Position numbers and translations under genes: made by a program. Of a stretch of 5,368 bases of DNA, positions 1-5,368 are shown piece after piece. Below the pieces are notes generated by a model that was given only the letters and a program-made list of their open reading frames with translations, was not told the DNA's origin and did not search any database. This stretch comes from JAUICS01 sp964384335. Its GTDB lineage: Bacteria > Pseudomonadota > Alphaproteobacteria > Micavibrionales > Micavibrionaceae. Numbering within the stretch: the stretch's first letter is position 1; every line of letters starts with the position of its first letter. The stretch spans positions 1-5,368 of the forward strand of contig CAYLKN010000056.1 in the NCBI GenBank assembly GCA_964384335.1. Reading direction: 5' to 3'.

Positions 1-982
1 TTTTGATATTTAGCCAGTCGTCAGGTAATAAAAATGGCTCTTGATTGTCTCCAGGCTCTGGGTTTATGAAATAAGCCGGGTCAACCTTCCCGGATATAAT
101 TTTTATAATACTGTCTATGGTGAGCCCGGCTTCTTTGGCCGAATAGATTGCTGTAAACAGTTTATCCCATATTTTTGTTCTTGCGTCGGCAAGTTCATCA
201 AGTGCGCGGTATAATGCGGCCGTCGCTTTTATTTCTTTGATTAGTTCTTTCGCGTCCTTCTCCAGTTTTTGTTGCAGGTCACCTTCGGCGTTGTTAATTT
301 CAGGAAACAAACCCGCCTGTTCAAAAATTTCAGTTATCGCCTTTAAATACTCCTGCTCCAGATTCGTGACTATATTCTGGCCTGCATTGCCGTCATATAA
401 TGCCTTCCTGAGCCGAAGCTCCGCAAGCAGGGGATTCAGCGCAAGTGTAAAAAGGTCTCGATTTATTTCTTGTACATCATATATTTTTGTCTCTTCTATC
501 CATTTTTCGATAGATTTAGGATCGACCCCTGTGTGCAAGGCCGCAACAACAGCTTTACGTAACTTATCAATATTGTCTACTTTGATGTGCTCTAAGTTTA
601 GTTGTTGGTGAGGCATAATAAAGTTCAGACTTTTTCTTATTTGATTAAGGAAATTTTCTTTAATGTGGCTATCTAGGAAATTGTCAATAGATTTAAAGCT
701 GCTATACTGAAATTGACTAACTTTAATTGCGTGTGACTTTTGTACAGCTAAAATTTTTGTTAAAATTACTGGTGAAACCCCGCGATTAAATGCATTTTGA
801 TAAGCTTGTCCCAGTTTCGTAATGGCTTTATCTCTTATATCATTACCTTCTTCATCTCTTTTATCATTACCTTCTTCAAGATCACCTACCTCGAGTAGGG
901 AAATAAAGCTTTCCCGGATTTCTCTTAACTGGATTTCTCTTGATAAGTCTCCCAGATTTAAAGCATTATCTGTATTATTCAT
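1..982 (-). CDS. Unrecognised helical, charged protein with a thrice-repeated motif (3' end cut by the window edge)
   Basis: The minus-strand frame is open from the ATG at 982 to the left edge, giving 327 residues and no stop, so the C-terminus lies outside the window. The start is supported by GGAGG at 988-992, five bases upstream, and by a promoter at 1039-1067. I do not recognise the family. The protein is rich in Glu, Lys, Asn and Ile, has no cysteine in the visible part, no signal peptide and no membrane segment, so it is probably soluble and cytoplasmic. A motif of the form A-x3-G-[VL]-[SDT]-[PI]-x2-[IL]-x-K-[IW]-[LI] occurs ungapped at residues 64-78, 148-162 and 282-296, which suggests repeated helix-turn-helix-like units. 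Residues 36-51 hold a doubled 8-residue acidic unit. Residues 235-275 are strongly helical and could form a coiled coil. The first 127 codons or so are much more AT-rich than the rest. No function is assigned; that it is a real gene is well supported. Confidence 0.85.
   Translation of the reverse strand, partial: MNNTDNALNLGDLSREIQLREIRESFISLLEVGDLEEGNDKRDEEGNDIRDKAITKLGQAYQNAFNRGVSPVILTKILAVQKSHAIKVSQFQYSSFKSIDNFLDSHIKENFLNQIRKSLNFIMPHQQLNLEHIKVDNIDKLRKAVVAALHTGVDPKSIEKWIEETKIYDVQEINRDLFTLALNPLLAELRLRKALYDGNAGQNIVTNLEQEYLKAITEIFEQAGLFPEINNAEGDLQQKLEKDAKELIKEIKATAALYRALDELADARTKIWDKLFTAIYSAKEAGLTIDSIIKIISGKVDPAYFINPEPGDNQEPFLLPDDWLNIK
831..878 (-). repeat. 24-base in-frame tandem duplication inside the left gene
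   Basis: Two adjacent 24-base units, 831-854 and 855-878, differ at a single base (A or T at the seventh position). They encode EEGNDKRD followed by EEGNDIRD at residues 36-51 of the minus-strand protein. Because the unit is a multiple of three, copy number can change without a frameshift. The unit is acidic and hydrophilic, consistent with an exposed linker between an N-terminal helix and the following helical region. Confidence 0.9.
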
Positions 983-1038
983 GTAACCCTCCAGATATAT
1001 ATAAAAGCGAATATGCAAAATTTTCAGAATGTGAGGGT

Positions 1039-1067
1039 TTAATATTATAAAAAAAGCAATATGTCAA
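1039..1067 (-). promoter_or_regulatory. Candidate sigma-70-type promoter for the left gene
   Basis: On the minus strand a perfect TTGACA at 1067-1062 is followed after 17 bases by TATTAA at 1044-1039 (four of six matches to the -10 consensus). It lies in the 110-base gap between the aminotransferase stop and the ATG at 982, leaving a leader of roughly 50 bases. The spacing and the exact -35 box make this the most convincing promoter in the window. It implies that the left gene need not depend on readthrough from the aminotransferase gene. Confidence 0.6.
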
Positions 1068-1092
1068 TATTATTTTAGGGTGTGTCTTGAAA

Positions 1093-2307
1093 TTATTGTT
1101 TCCGGTCATTCCGGAGGACCGTTTCAAATATCGCCATCGCTTCGTCGATTTCCTTTTTCCCGATAATCAGGGGCGGAACAAACCGGATTGTATTCTCGCC
1201 GACGATGCTGGCCATTAACCCGTTATGCTGCAGTCGTTTAAGAATACTCTTTGCATTTGCTGCAGGTTCCACACCGATCATCAGGCCGCAGCCCCGGATG
1301 TCTTTTACAGCCGTAGATTTTTGCTGCAGCATTTTCAGCCTGTCCATAAAATATGCACCGGTTTCGCGAACATTTTCAAGAAAGCCGGGCTTCAGAATTT
1401 CTGATACCACAGTATACACAACGTGACAGGCGAGAGGATTTCCGCCATAGGTTGAACCATGATCGCCGGGTGTAATGCGGCCGCCGAAATCATCCTTTGC
1501 CATGACTGCGCCGACCGGGAAACCGCTTCCCATGCCTTTTGCGATACAGAGGATATCCGGTTCGTAATCAAAGGCGGCATGCGCAAAAAGAGTTCCCATG
1601 CGTCCCATTCCGGTCTGTATTTCATCTGAAATCATCGCGATTTTCTCGCGCGTGCAGATTTCCCGAAGCTCCTGCAAAAATCCTTTTTCCGCAGGAATAA
1701 GACCTCCTTCACCTTGTACAGGTTCAAGAATTATCCCGGCGGTTTTTTCAGAGATAAGGTCCCTGACCGATTGAATGTCATTGATATTTGCCGTGCGCGT
1801 GCCCTGCATATACGGCCCGAAATACGGCTGGCTGTCCCTTTTGTAAGTCAGAGATACCGCGCCCATGGTTCGTCCGTGAAAAGCCCTGTTCAGGCAGATG
1901 ATTTCACTGGCCTGCGGTCCTTTCTCCTGCCAGGCCCATTTACGGGCGATCTTGATTGCGGCATCCACAGCTTCCGCGCCCGAGTTCTGAAAGAACACCC
2001 GGTCGCTGCAGCAATTATCCGTCAGAAGCTTTGCGGCTTTAATACGCGGTTCGGTGAGATAGCCGCCGGGACAGATCATCAGTCTCCCGGACTGTTCCTC
2101 AATCGCCTTTATCAGGGCAGGATGACAGTGACCGAGCGATGTAACCCCGTATCCGCCCATAAAATCCAGATAACGCTTGCCGGAACTATCGTAAAGAAAG
2201 GCGCCCTCGCCGCGGTCGAGGATGATGTCATAATGGTCATAGCAGAGGATAAGATTTTTTTCGGCCTCTCTGATCCGCTCCGTAACCGTGTCAGCCGGTT
2301 CAGTCAT
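1093..2307 (-). CDS. argD: ArgD-type class-III aminotransferase (probable acetylornithine aminotransferase)
   Basis: A complete 404-residue, PLP-dependent, fold-type I class-III aminotransferase of the usual ArgD length. In arginine synthesis ArgD moves the amino group between glutamate and N-acetylglutamate semialdehyde, and it often also serves lysine synthesis through succinyl-diaminopimelate; it is cytosolic and usually dimeric. Visible motifs, in order: LGHCHP (58-63); NSGAEA (108-113), which binds the cofactor phosphate; AFHGRT (142-147), with the aromatic and His next to the ring; EPVQGEGG (195-202); SDEIQTG (227-233), with Asp228 pairing with the pyridine nitrogen; AKG with Schiff-base Lys257; and HGSTYGGNPLAC (283-294). 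No key residue is missing. The ATG at 2307 has AAGGA at 2318-2322, ten bases upstream, which is a rather long spacing. ArgD, ornithine and GABA aminotransferases are closely related; the HGSTYGGNPLAC stretch favours ArgD, but the substrate is not proven. No other arginine gene is adjacent. It is transcribed divergently from the membrane protein gene. Confidence 0.85.
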   Translation of the reverse strand: MTEPADTVTERIREAEKNLILCYDHYDIILDRGEGAFLYDSSGKRYLDFMGGYGVTSLGHCHPALIKAIEEQSGRLMICPGGYLTEPRIKAAKLLTDNCCSDRVFFQNSGAEAVDAAIKIARKWAWQEKGPQASEIICLNRAFHGRTMGAVSLTYKRDSQPYFGPYMQGTRTANINDIQSVRDLISEKTAGIILEPVQGEGGLIPAEKGFLQELREICTREKIAMISDEIQTGMGRMGTLFAHAAFDYEPDILCIAKGMGSGFPVGAVMAKDDFGGRITPGDHGSTYGGNPLACHVVYTVVSEILKPGFLENVRETGAYFMDRLKMLQQKSTAVKDIRGCGLMIGVEPAANAKSILKRLQHNGLMASIVGENTIRFVPPLIIGKKEIDEAMAIFETVLRNDRKQ

Positions 2308-2361
2308 GAAATTCGCATCCTTTCCCTGAAATTGAACGCATAGTTTTTGCCTGTATGATTA

Positions 2362-2406
2362 CAATTTCCCATTTTACCGTAGTTTCAGACAAATGGAAAT
2401 AAATTG
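2362..2406. repeat. Imperfect inverted repeat in the divergent control region
   Basis: The left arm is CAATTT (2362-2367) plus CCATTT (2369-2374). The right arm is AAATGG (2391-2396) plus AAATTG (2401-2406). All twelve arm positions pair, with one unpaired base on the left side and four on the right, around a 16-base centre. The arms touch the candidate minus -10 box (2371-2376) and the plus -35 box (from 2404), so a bound regulator could affect both genes. The arms are AT-rich, so chance is possible. Confidence 0.4.
2371..2399 (-). promoter_or_regulatory. Weak candidate promoter for the aminotransferase gene
   Basis: On the minus strand TTTCCA (2399-2394, four of six matches to the -35 consensus) is followed after 17 bases by TAAAAT (2376-2371, five of six to the -10 consensus). 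The leader to the ATG at 2307 would be about 55-60 bases. The -35 box is poor and the region is AT-rich, so this is only the best candidate present. Confidence 0.3.
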
Positions 2407-2431
2407 ACTTTCCGCCGATTTTTGATAATAT
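2404..2431 (+). promoter_or_regulatory. Candidate promoter for the membrane protein gene
   Basis: TTGACT (2404-2409, five of six to the -35 consensus) is followed after 16 bases by TAATAT (2426-2431, four of six to the -10 consensus). This leaves a leader of about 40 bases before the ATG at 2481. A 10-base perfect palindrome, CATATATATG, lies in that leader at 2452-2461; it may be an operator or simply AT-rich sequence. Confidence 0.45.
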
Positions 2432-2480
2432 CTAAGCAATAATTAAAAATACATATATATGAACAGGTTATGGGTCCGGG

Positions 2481-4193
2481 ATGGCTAAGGTTACGCGCCT
2501 GGAAAAGGCGTTTTCCGTATATTCGCCGCATGTCATAAAAAAGCTAGGGGAAGGCTTTAAATCACTTGCTGTTACTTTCAGATACTACAGCGGATCAATA
2601 ATCAGCGGAAATTTTGAGACTCTTTTAGGCACCCCCCGAACAAGAAAGACTTTCAACGCGGTGGCAGGCGGCATGATGGCCGTCTCACTCTTAACTGTTC
2701 TGGGAACAGGAGTTCCTGCTTTGCTTGCCACGACCGCACTTTCAACCGCTTATTATTTTGCAGTCAGGCGTCAGTTACAAAGGGCGGCCGAGGGAAAGAA
2801 TCCCGACGACACAATTTTATCCATCAATGGAAGGGCATTTTCAAACCGCCATCTTAACAAGATACTGGGCGCAGGTTTTGCATTCGCCACATTTGTTACG
2901 GCCGGGACTTATGTTCTGGCCGGTCTTAACGCGGCCGTGCATACCGTTACGTCTCCTTTGGTTAACATTCCCGTAATTGAGTATCTTGTTCATGTTTTGA
3001 GACTGGCGTCCGAAACATTAACATCGGCGACAAATTACCTTCTTCCTCTTGGTACGGCTTTTATATCGGCAGTTGCCGGAAATCACTTTGCAAAAATTTT
3101 AAACCGCAACGACCGCTTTCCTGTATCCCCTGCAATTCAGTCAGGGACGGGCTGGACCCTTTCAAGACGTGCAATCGAGATCAGGCAGGCTGAACTGCAA
3201 AGACGAAGGGAAAAATCCACCTTTACAAAACAAGTCACGGAGGATTTTAGATACTTTGCATTAAATGGGATTGCAGGCGCAACGGCAATCCTTGCGGTGG
3301 CATCATTGAACAGTGATGCTTCAGAAATATTGCAGCACGTTTCCGATCACCCGACGGCATATGCCCAAATTTTCGCCGCAGGGTTCGTTTTATTCCCCGC
3401 ACTGAGACGATTTGCGAATATTGCGGTGGGCACAGCAGTTTTTGCGGCAACGGGTTATTTAATGGGCGTTTTTGATCCGTCCCCTTTTCTGGATCTTTTT
3501 GTAAATGATAATTCGAATATCCTGGACAGTGCAAAAAACATAGGGCTGTCGTTTGTTAACTACGGTTATGAGCTTATCAATTCACTTTGGAATGTTGCAC
3601 CCGCTTTACTTGGTATTGCGGCATATTCATTCAATTATGGTATGTGGCGCAAACTGGGTAACGCATCTTACAGAACTGGAAAATTTTTTGTCGATACGTT
3701 CAACAGTCCGTACCGGGCCGTAAAAGACAATGTTTTTAACAAGGAAATGTATATAGAGTTGGGCAACCTGTTTCTTGATGCCCTTTCGCAAGTTTCAAAA
3801 TTATTTGAAAGGCCCATCGGCTGGCTTGCGGGGATGGCGTTTGCCTTAACGGTATATAATTTTACCGGACTGTCGGATGTTGGTCTTACGGATGTGTACA
3901 ATTTTGTTACAACCTGGGATTATCAGACTAACATCTTGTTTAAGCTTGACGGTGAGGACAGCCCTCTTCCGCAACTTGTGGCTATGCCTGTTAAAGTAGC
4001 TGGTACGGTGGCTGCGGGATATTTTGGCGGGAAGCTTTCCGGAAAATATATGAAAAGCGCAGTGAATGCGTTAACCGGCGCATATTATAAAGTAACCGGG
4101 CAGACCATTGAGGCTGTCGAAAGAAGGGAAGAAATGGCCCGGAATGAAGGAAAGGTCCCGGATTCAATGCCGTATGGTCATACGCCGGGATGA
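2481..4193 (+). CDS. Large polytopic membrane protein of unknown family
   Basis: This 570-residue protein matches no family I recognise. Hydrophobic stretches rich in Ala, Gly, Val and Phe, long enough to cross the membrane, lie near residues 60-95 (probably two helices), 129-150, 163-174 (weak), 183-201, 258-276, 293-308, 311-331, 368-386, 444-462 and 499-517, so about eight to ten segments by eye. The N-terminus is basic and lacks a cleavable signal peptide. A charged loop at about 205-257 (LSRRAIEIRQAELQRRREK region) and the hydrophilic tail from about 540 are probably cytoplasmic by the positive-inside rule. I see no ATP-binding, transporter-signature or catalytic motif, and no cysteine. 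The ATG at 2481 is the only reasonable start: an in-frame TGA lies at 2460-2462 and the next Met is at residue 65. The Shine-Dalgarno sequence is poor. Its own candidate promoter lies upstream. Its 3' end overlaps the opposing GNAT gene by 16 bases. It could be a transporter or an envelope scaffold; neither is shown. Confidence 0.88.
   Translation: MAKVTRLEKAFSVYSPHVIKKLGEGFKSLAVTFRYYSGSIISGNFETLLGTPRTRKTFNAVAGGMMAVSLLTVLGTGVPALLATTALSTAYYFAVRRQLQRAAEGKNPDDTILSINGRAFSNRHLNKILGAGFAFATFVTAGTYVLAGLNAAVHTVTSPLVNIPVIEYLVHVLRLASETLTSATNYLLPLGTAFISAVAGNHFAKILNRNDRFPVSPAIQSGTGWTLSRRAIEIRQAELQRRREKSTFTKQVTEDFRYFALNGIAGATAILAVASLNSDASEILQHVSDHPTAYAQIFAAGFVLFPALRRFANIAVGTAVFAATGYLMGVFDPSPFLDLFVNDNSNILDSAKNIGLSFVNYGYELINSLWNVAPALLGIAAYSFNYGMWRKLGNASYRTGKFFVDTFNSPYRAVKDNVFNKEMYIELGNLFLDALSQVSKLFERPIGWLAGMAFALTVYNFTGLSDVGLTDVYNFVTTWDYQTNILFKLDGEDSPLPQLVAMPVKVAGTVAAGYFGGKLSGKYMKSAVNALTGAYYKVTGQTIEAVERREEMARNEGKVPDSMPYGHTPG
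4156..4190. terminator. Composite hairpin at the convergent gene junction (possible two-way terminator)
   Basis: The outer arms TCCCGG (4156-4161) and CCGGGA (4185-4190) pair exactly, and the inner arms CGTATG (4171-4176) and CATACG (4179-4184) pair exactly around a two-base centre. The left side carries a nine-base bulge at 4162-4170. The structure covers the last codons of the membrane protein and the stop codon of the GNAT gene. A run of five T lies at 4203-4207 on the plus strand, 13 bases beyond the stem, which is too far for a textbook terminator. No T-run follows on the minus strand. The hairpin is clear; terminator function is a guess. Confidence 0.35.
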
Positions 4194-4873
4194 GAGATCA
4201 AGTTTTTATCCAGTTCTTTTACAACAAGACACTTAACACTGTCTCCGCTTTCTGTCCTTACAGTCTTGGTGCTCTCAACGGCGAATCCGCATTGCCTGAA
4301 CTTCGACAAGGATTGTTCATTGCGCAAGTCCACGCGGGCCATTGCAATATGCCGCCCCATTCCAAGCGCCACCTTTTCCCAGTGCGCGACAAGCGGACAC
4401 ATCAGACCTCTGTATTCCGGATCTGTCATGACATACCCCAGACTGGTCATAATACGACTGGTCATACACGCCACATCACCCTCCCGTTCAATTTCCCGTT
4501 CCATCCCGAGAACATCCAGTGCAATTGAATCACTTTCTGGCGTACCGTTTCCCGGCGGGTTCCGCATGATGGCGAAGGCGGTCAGCACTCCGTTTGTCTC
4601 TAAAGCGAGAATTTTGTCCGTCGGACTTTTCAGAACCTCATGCAGAAAACTTTCTTCCACACGGCGCACGAAAATGCTCTTACCTGCCTCTCCGAAATGG
4701 TTAAAAAGTTTTTGCTGCAATTCGAGGATCCGGTCAACATCCGTTTCAGAACAGATAATGGGTTCAGGTTTAATGAACCGGTTATCTTTGCCTGCCGTCC
4801 GAAAGCCTGCCTGTAATGATTGTGATGGTCTTTGTGGTCCTTCCGCTGTTTGTAAAAATCCGCTGTTACTCAC
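4178..4873 (-). CDS. GNAT-family N-acetyltransferase, substrate unknown
   Basis: A 231-residue protein whose C-terminal half fits the Gcn5-related acetyltransferase fold, which moves an acetyl group from acetyl-CoA to an amine. The strand GYVMTDPEYRG (146-156) leads into the CoA pyrophosphate loop and helix at about 155-172, and NEQSLSKFRQCGF (185-197) matches the usual N-x2-S-x3-F/Y-x3-GF end motif. The loop is unusual: after Arg155-Gly156 the normally small or glycine positions are Met158 and Pro160. The first 37 residues or so are polar and probably disordered; residues 38-105 would form the first strands and helices. The start is GTG at 4873 with GGGAG six bases upstream; no in-frame ATG lies near it. 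It is divergent from the small basic ORF, 61 bases away, and overlaps the membrane protein gene tail to tail. The substrate cannot be read from the sequence. Family fairly sure, activity less so. Confidence 0.8.
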   Translation of the reverse strand: MSNSGFLQTAEGPQRPSQSLQAGFRTAGKDNRFIKPEPIICSETDVDRILELQQKLFNHFGEAGKSIFVRRVEESFLHEVLKSPTDKILALETNGVLTAFAIMRNPPGNGTPESDSIALDVLGMEREIEREGDVACMTSRIMTSLGYVMTDPEYRGLMCPLVAHWEKVALGMGRHIAMARVDLRNEQSLSKFRQCGFAVESTKTVRTESGDSVKCLVVKELDKNLISHPGV

Positions 4874-4892
4874 TGTTCACTCCCGATAATCC

Positions 4893-5141
4893 GCCGAAAA
4901 TTTTTATGATGATTGATTGAGAAAAGGCCCGGACATGCCGGACAAGTCACCTTTTGAAGGTGCGGTTATTCTGGATTATCGGCGTCGGAGCGCGGAAAGG
5001 ACTAAACGCGCACGGGAAGAGGGCGAAACTTTGAAGCCAAAGTCGCTTTCCGGAAAATCAAAATTGCACGTTAAAAAATATTGCACGACAATGGAGTAAA
5101 CCATAAACACAATACGGAAATCAATCAAAAATTTCAGCGCC
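4893..5141. repeat. Imperfect inverted-repeat arms around the small basic ORF
   Basis: The left arm (4893-4918) holds GCCGAAAATTTTT, then five extra bases, then GATTGATT. The reverse complement of the right arm (5119-5141) reads GGCGCTGAAATTTTT directly followed by GATTGATT. The shared blocks are in the same order, with one substitution, one extra A and the five-base insertion as differences. The arms enclose the 54-residue ORF. I see no transposase and have not identified target-site duplications. The AT-rich blocks make coincidence a real alternative. Confidence 0.3.
4935..5099 (+). CDS. Small basic protein, 54 residues, unknown function
   Basis: A short ORF coding for MPDKSPFEGAVILDYRRRSA followed by a Lys/Arg-rich tail (14 Lys or Arg against 8 Asp or Glu), with one cysteine near the end. 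I choose the ATG at 4935 because AAAGG lies seven bases upstream; a TTG at 4917 in the same frame would add six residues but has no comparable site. The segment at residues 15-31 (RRRSAERTKRAREEGET region) should be helical and amphipathic or nucleic-acid binding in character; this is inferred from composition only. There is no membrane segment. It is divergent from the GNAT gene and convergent with the right-edge gene, so it is probably transcribed alone. The good ribosome-binding site and non-random composition favour a real gene, but its shortness leaves doubt. Confidence 0.6.
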   Translation: MPDKSPFEGAVILDYRRRSAERTKRAREEGETLKPKSLSGKSKLHVKKYCTTME

Positions 5142-5156
5142 TTGCGGTTTTCAGAT

Positions 5157-5368
5157 TCAGGAAGGACTAAACAAAATGTCTAGAAGGTTTTCTTCTTCAT
5201 TATCTCTAAGATCAGGACGAGTGAATAATGGTGTATGGCTTATATCCAGTCTTGCACCTTCAAATCCCGGCTTAGCTCTCAACATACGTACTGCCGTTTG
5301 AAAAGCGCGGGTTGATGTGCCTGTTTTGGAAGGAACAACAGTTGTTTTAAAACCTTCTATATTATAAT
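5157..5368 (-). CDS. C-terminal fragment of an unidentified protein (5' end beyond the window)
   Basis: On the minus strand the frame is open from the right edge to a TGA at 5159-5157, giving 69 residues that begin YNIEGFKTTVVPSKTGTSTR and end NLLDILFSPS. The other two frames on this strand hit stops at once (TAG and TAA in the first bases), and the translation has ordinary protein composition, so a real gene is likely although no start is visible. The fragment is soluble in character, with a basic middle (residues 20-40) and an acidic Asp/Glu cluster just before the hydrophobic end (NEEENLLDILF). I recognise no family. It converges on the small basic ORF, with 57 bases between the stops and no convincing terminator there. 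Confidence 0.7.
   Translation of the reverse strand, partial: YNIEGFKTTVVPSKTGTSTRAFQTAVRMLRAKPGFEGARLDISHTPLFTRPDLRDNEEENLLDILFSPS

Noticed and set aside
237..611. Plus-strand 124-codon frame within the left gene
   Set aside because: The minus strand is open through the entire 982 bases with a good start signal; the plus frame is Ser/Phe/Cys-rich, typical of the complement of a Glu/Lys-rich gene.
2304..2318. Four-codon leader ORF (ATG at 2318, minus strand) whose TGA overlaps the aminotransferase ATG
   Set aside because: The AAGG sequence is directly against its ATG, leaving no room for ribosome binding, and so short a frame is expected by chance.
1714..2343. Plus-strand 209-codon open frame opposite the aminotransferase
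   Set aside because: It lies antisense to a gene with a full set of class-III aminotransferase motifs, and its translation is rich in Arg, Pro and His, as expected of a shadow frame.
4190..4528. Plus-strand 112-codon frame whose ATG overlaps the membrane protein stop (ATGA), as in a translationally coupled operon
   Set aside because: The overlap is tempting, but the frame is antisense to the GNAT coding region and its His/Pro/Thr-rich translation has no protein-like pattern. The GNAT motifs on the minus strand explain the region better.
1093..4873. An ectoine-like or beta-lysine-like pathway formed by the aminotransferase and the GNAT gene
   Set aside because: The two genes are separated by the 1.7 kb membrane protein gene on the opposite strand, the aminotransferase reads as ArgD type, and no third pathway gene is present.
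4266..4889. Plus-strand 207-codon frame
   Set aside because: It is antisense to the GNAT gene over nearly its whole length, is Ser/Arg-rich and resembles no domain.
5100..5156. Possible terminator between the small ORF and the right-edge gene
   Set aside because: Only a five-base GAAAT/ATTTC pairing and a three-base CGC/GCG pairing are visible, with no clean T-run after a GC-rich stem, so I do not call one.

Overview
The window is bacterial chromosomal DNA with five protein-coding genes plus a small basic ORF. Two of the genes are cut by the window edges. Ribosome-binding sites, sigma-70-like promoters and short intergenic gaps support a bacterial source. The central part has balanced base composition and looks like a Gram-negative bacterium, possibly a proteobacterium. 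No marker gene here lets me name a lineage, and only one gene belongs to a well-characterised enzyme family.

Layout from left to right. (1) Positions 1-982, minus strand: the N-terminal 327 residues of a charged, helical, cysteine-free protein of unknown family, running off the left edge. It has a good Shine-Dalgarno site and a consensus-like promoter just upstream. (2) Positions 1093-2307, minus strand: a complete ArgD-type class-III aminotransferase. (3) Positions 2308-2480: a 173-base divergent control region with candidate promoters in both directions and an inverted repeat across them. (4) Positions 2481-4193, plus strand: a 570-residue polytopic membrane protein that I do not recognise. 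(5) Positions 4178-4873, minus strand: a GNAT-fold acetyltransferase, converging with the membrane protein gene and overlapping its 3' end by 16 bases, with a composite hairpin at the junction. (6) Positions 4935-5099, plus strand: a 54-residue basic ORF set between two imperfect inverted-repeat arms. (7) Positions 5157-5368, minus strand: the last 69 residues of an unidentified protein running off the right edge.

The genes do not form one obvious pathway. Strands alternate, and only the first two genes run in the same direction without an opposing gene between them; even these are separated by 110 bases that hold a promoter. Apart from the aminotransferase (probably arginine or related amino-acid metabolism) and the GNAT enzyme (substrate unknown), everything is orphan. 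The most unusual piece is the left gene: it repeats a 15-residue helical motif three times, carries an in-frame 24-base tandem duplication, and shifts in base composition partway along. I see no CRISPR array, tRNA, rRNA, transposase or recognisable defence system.
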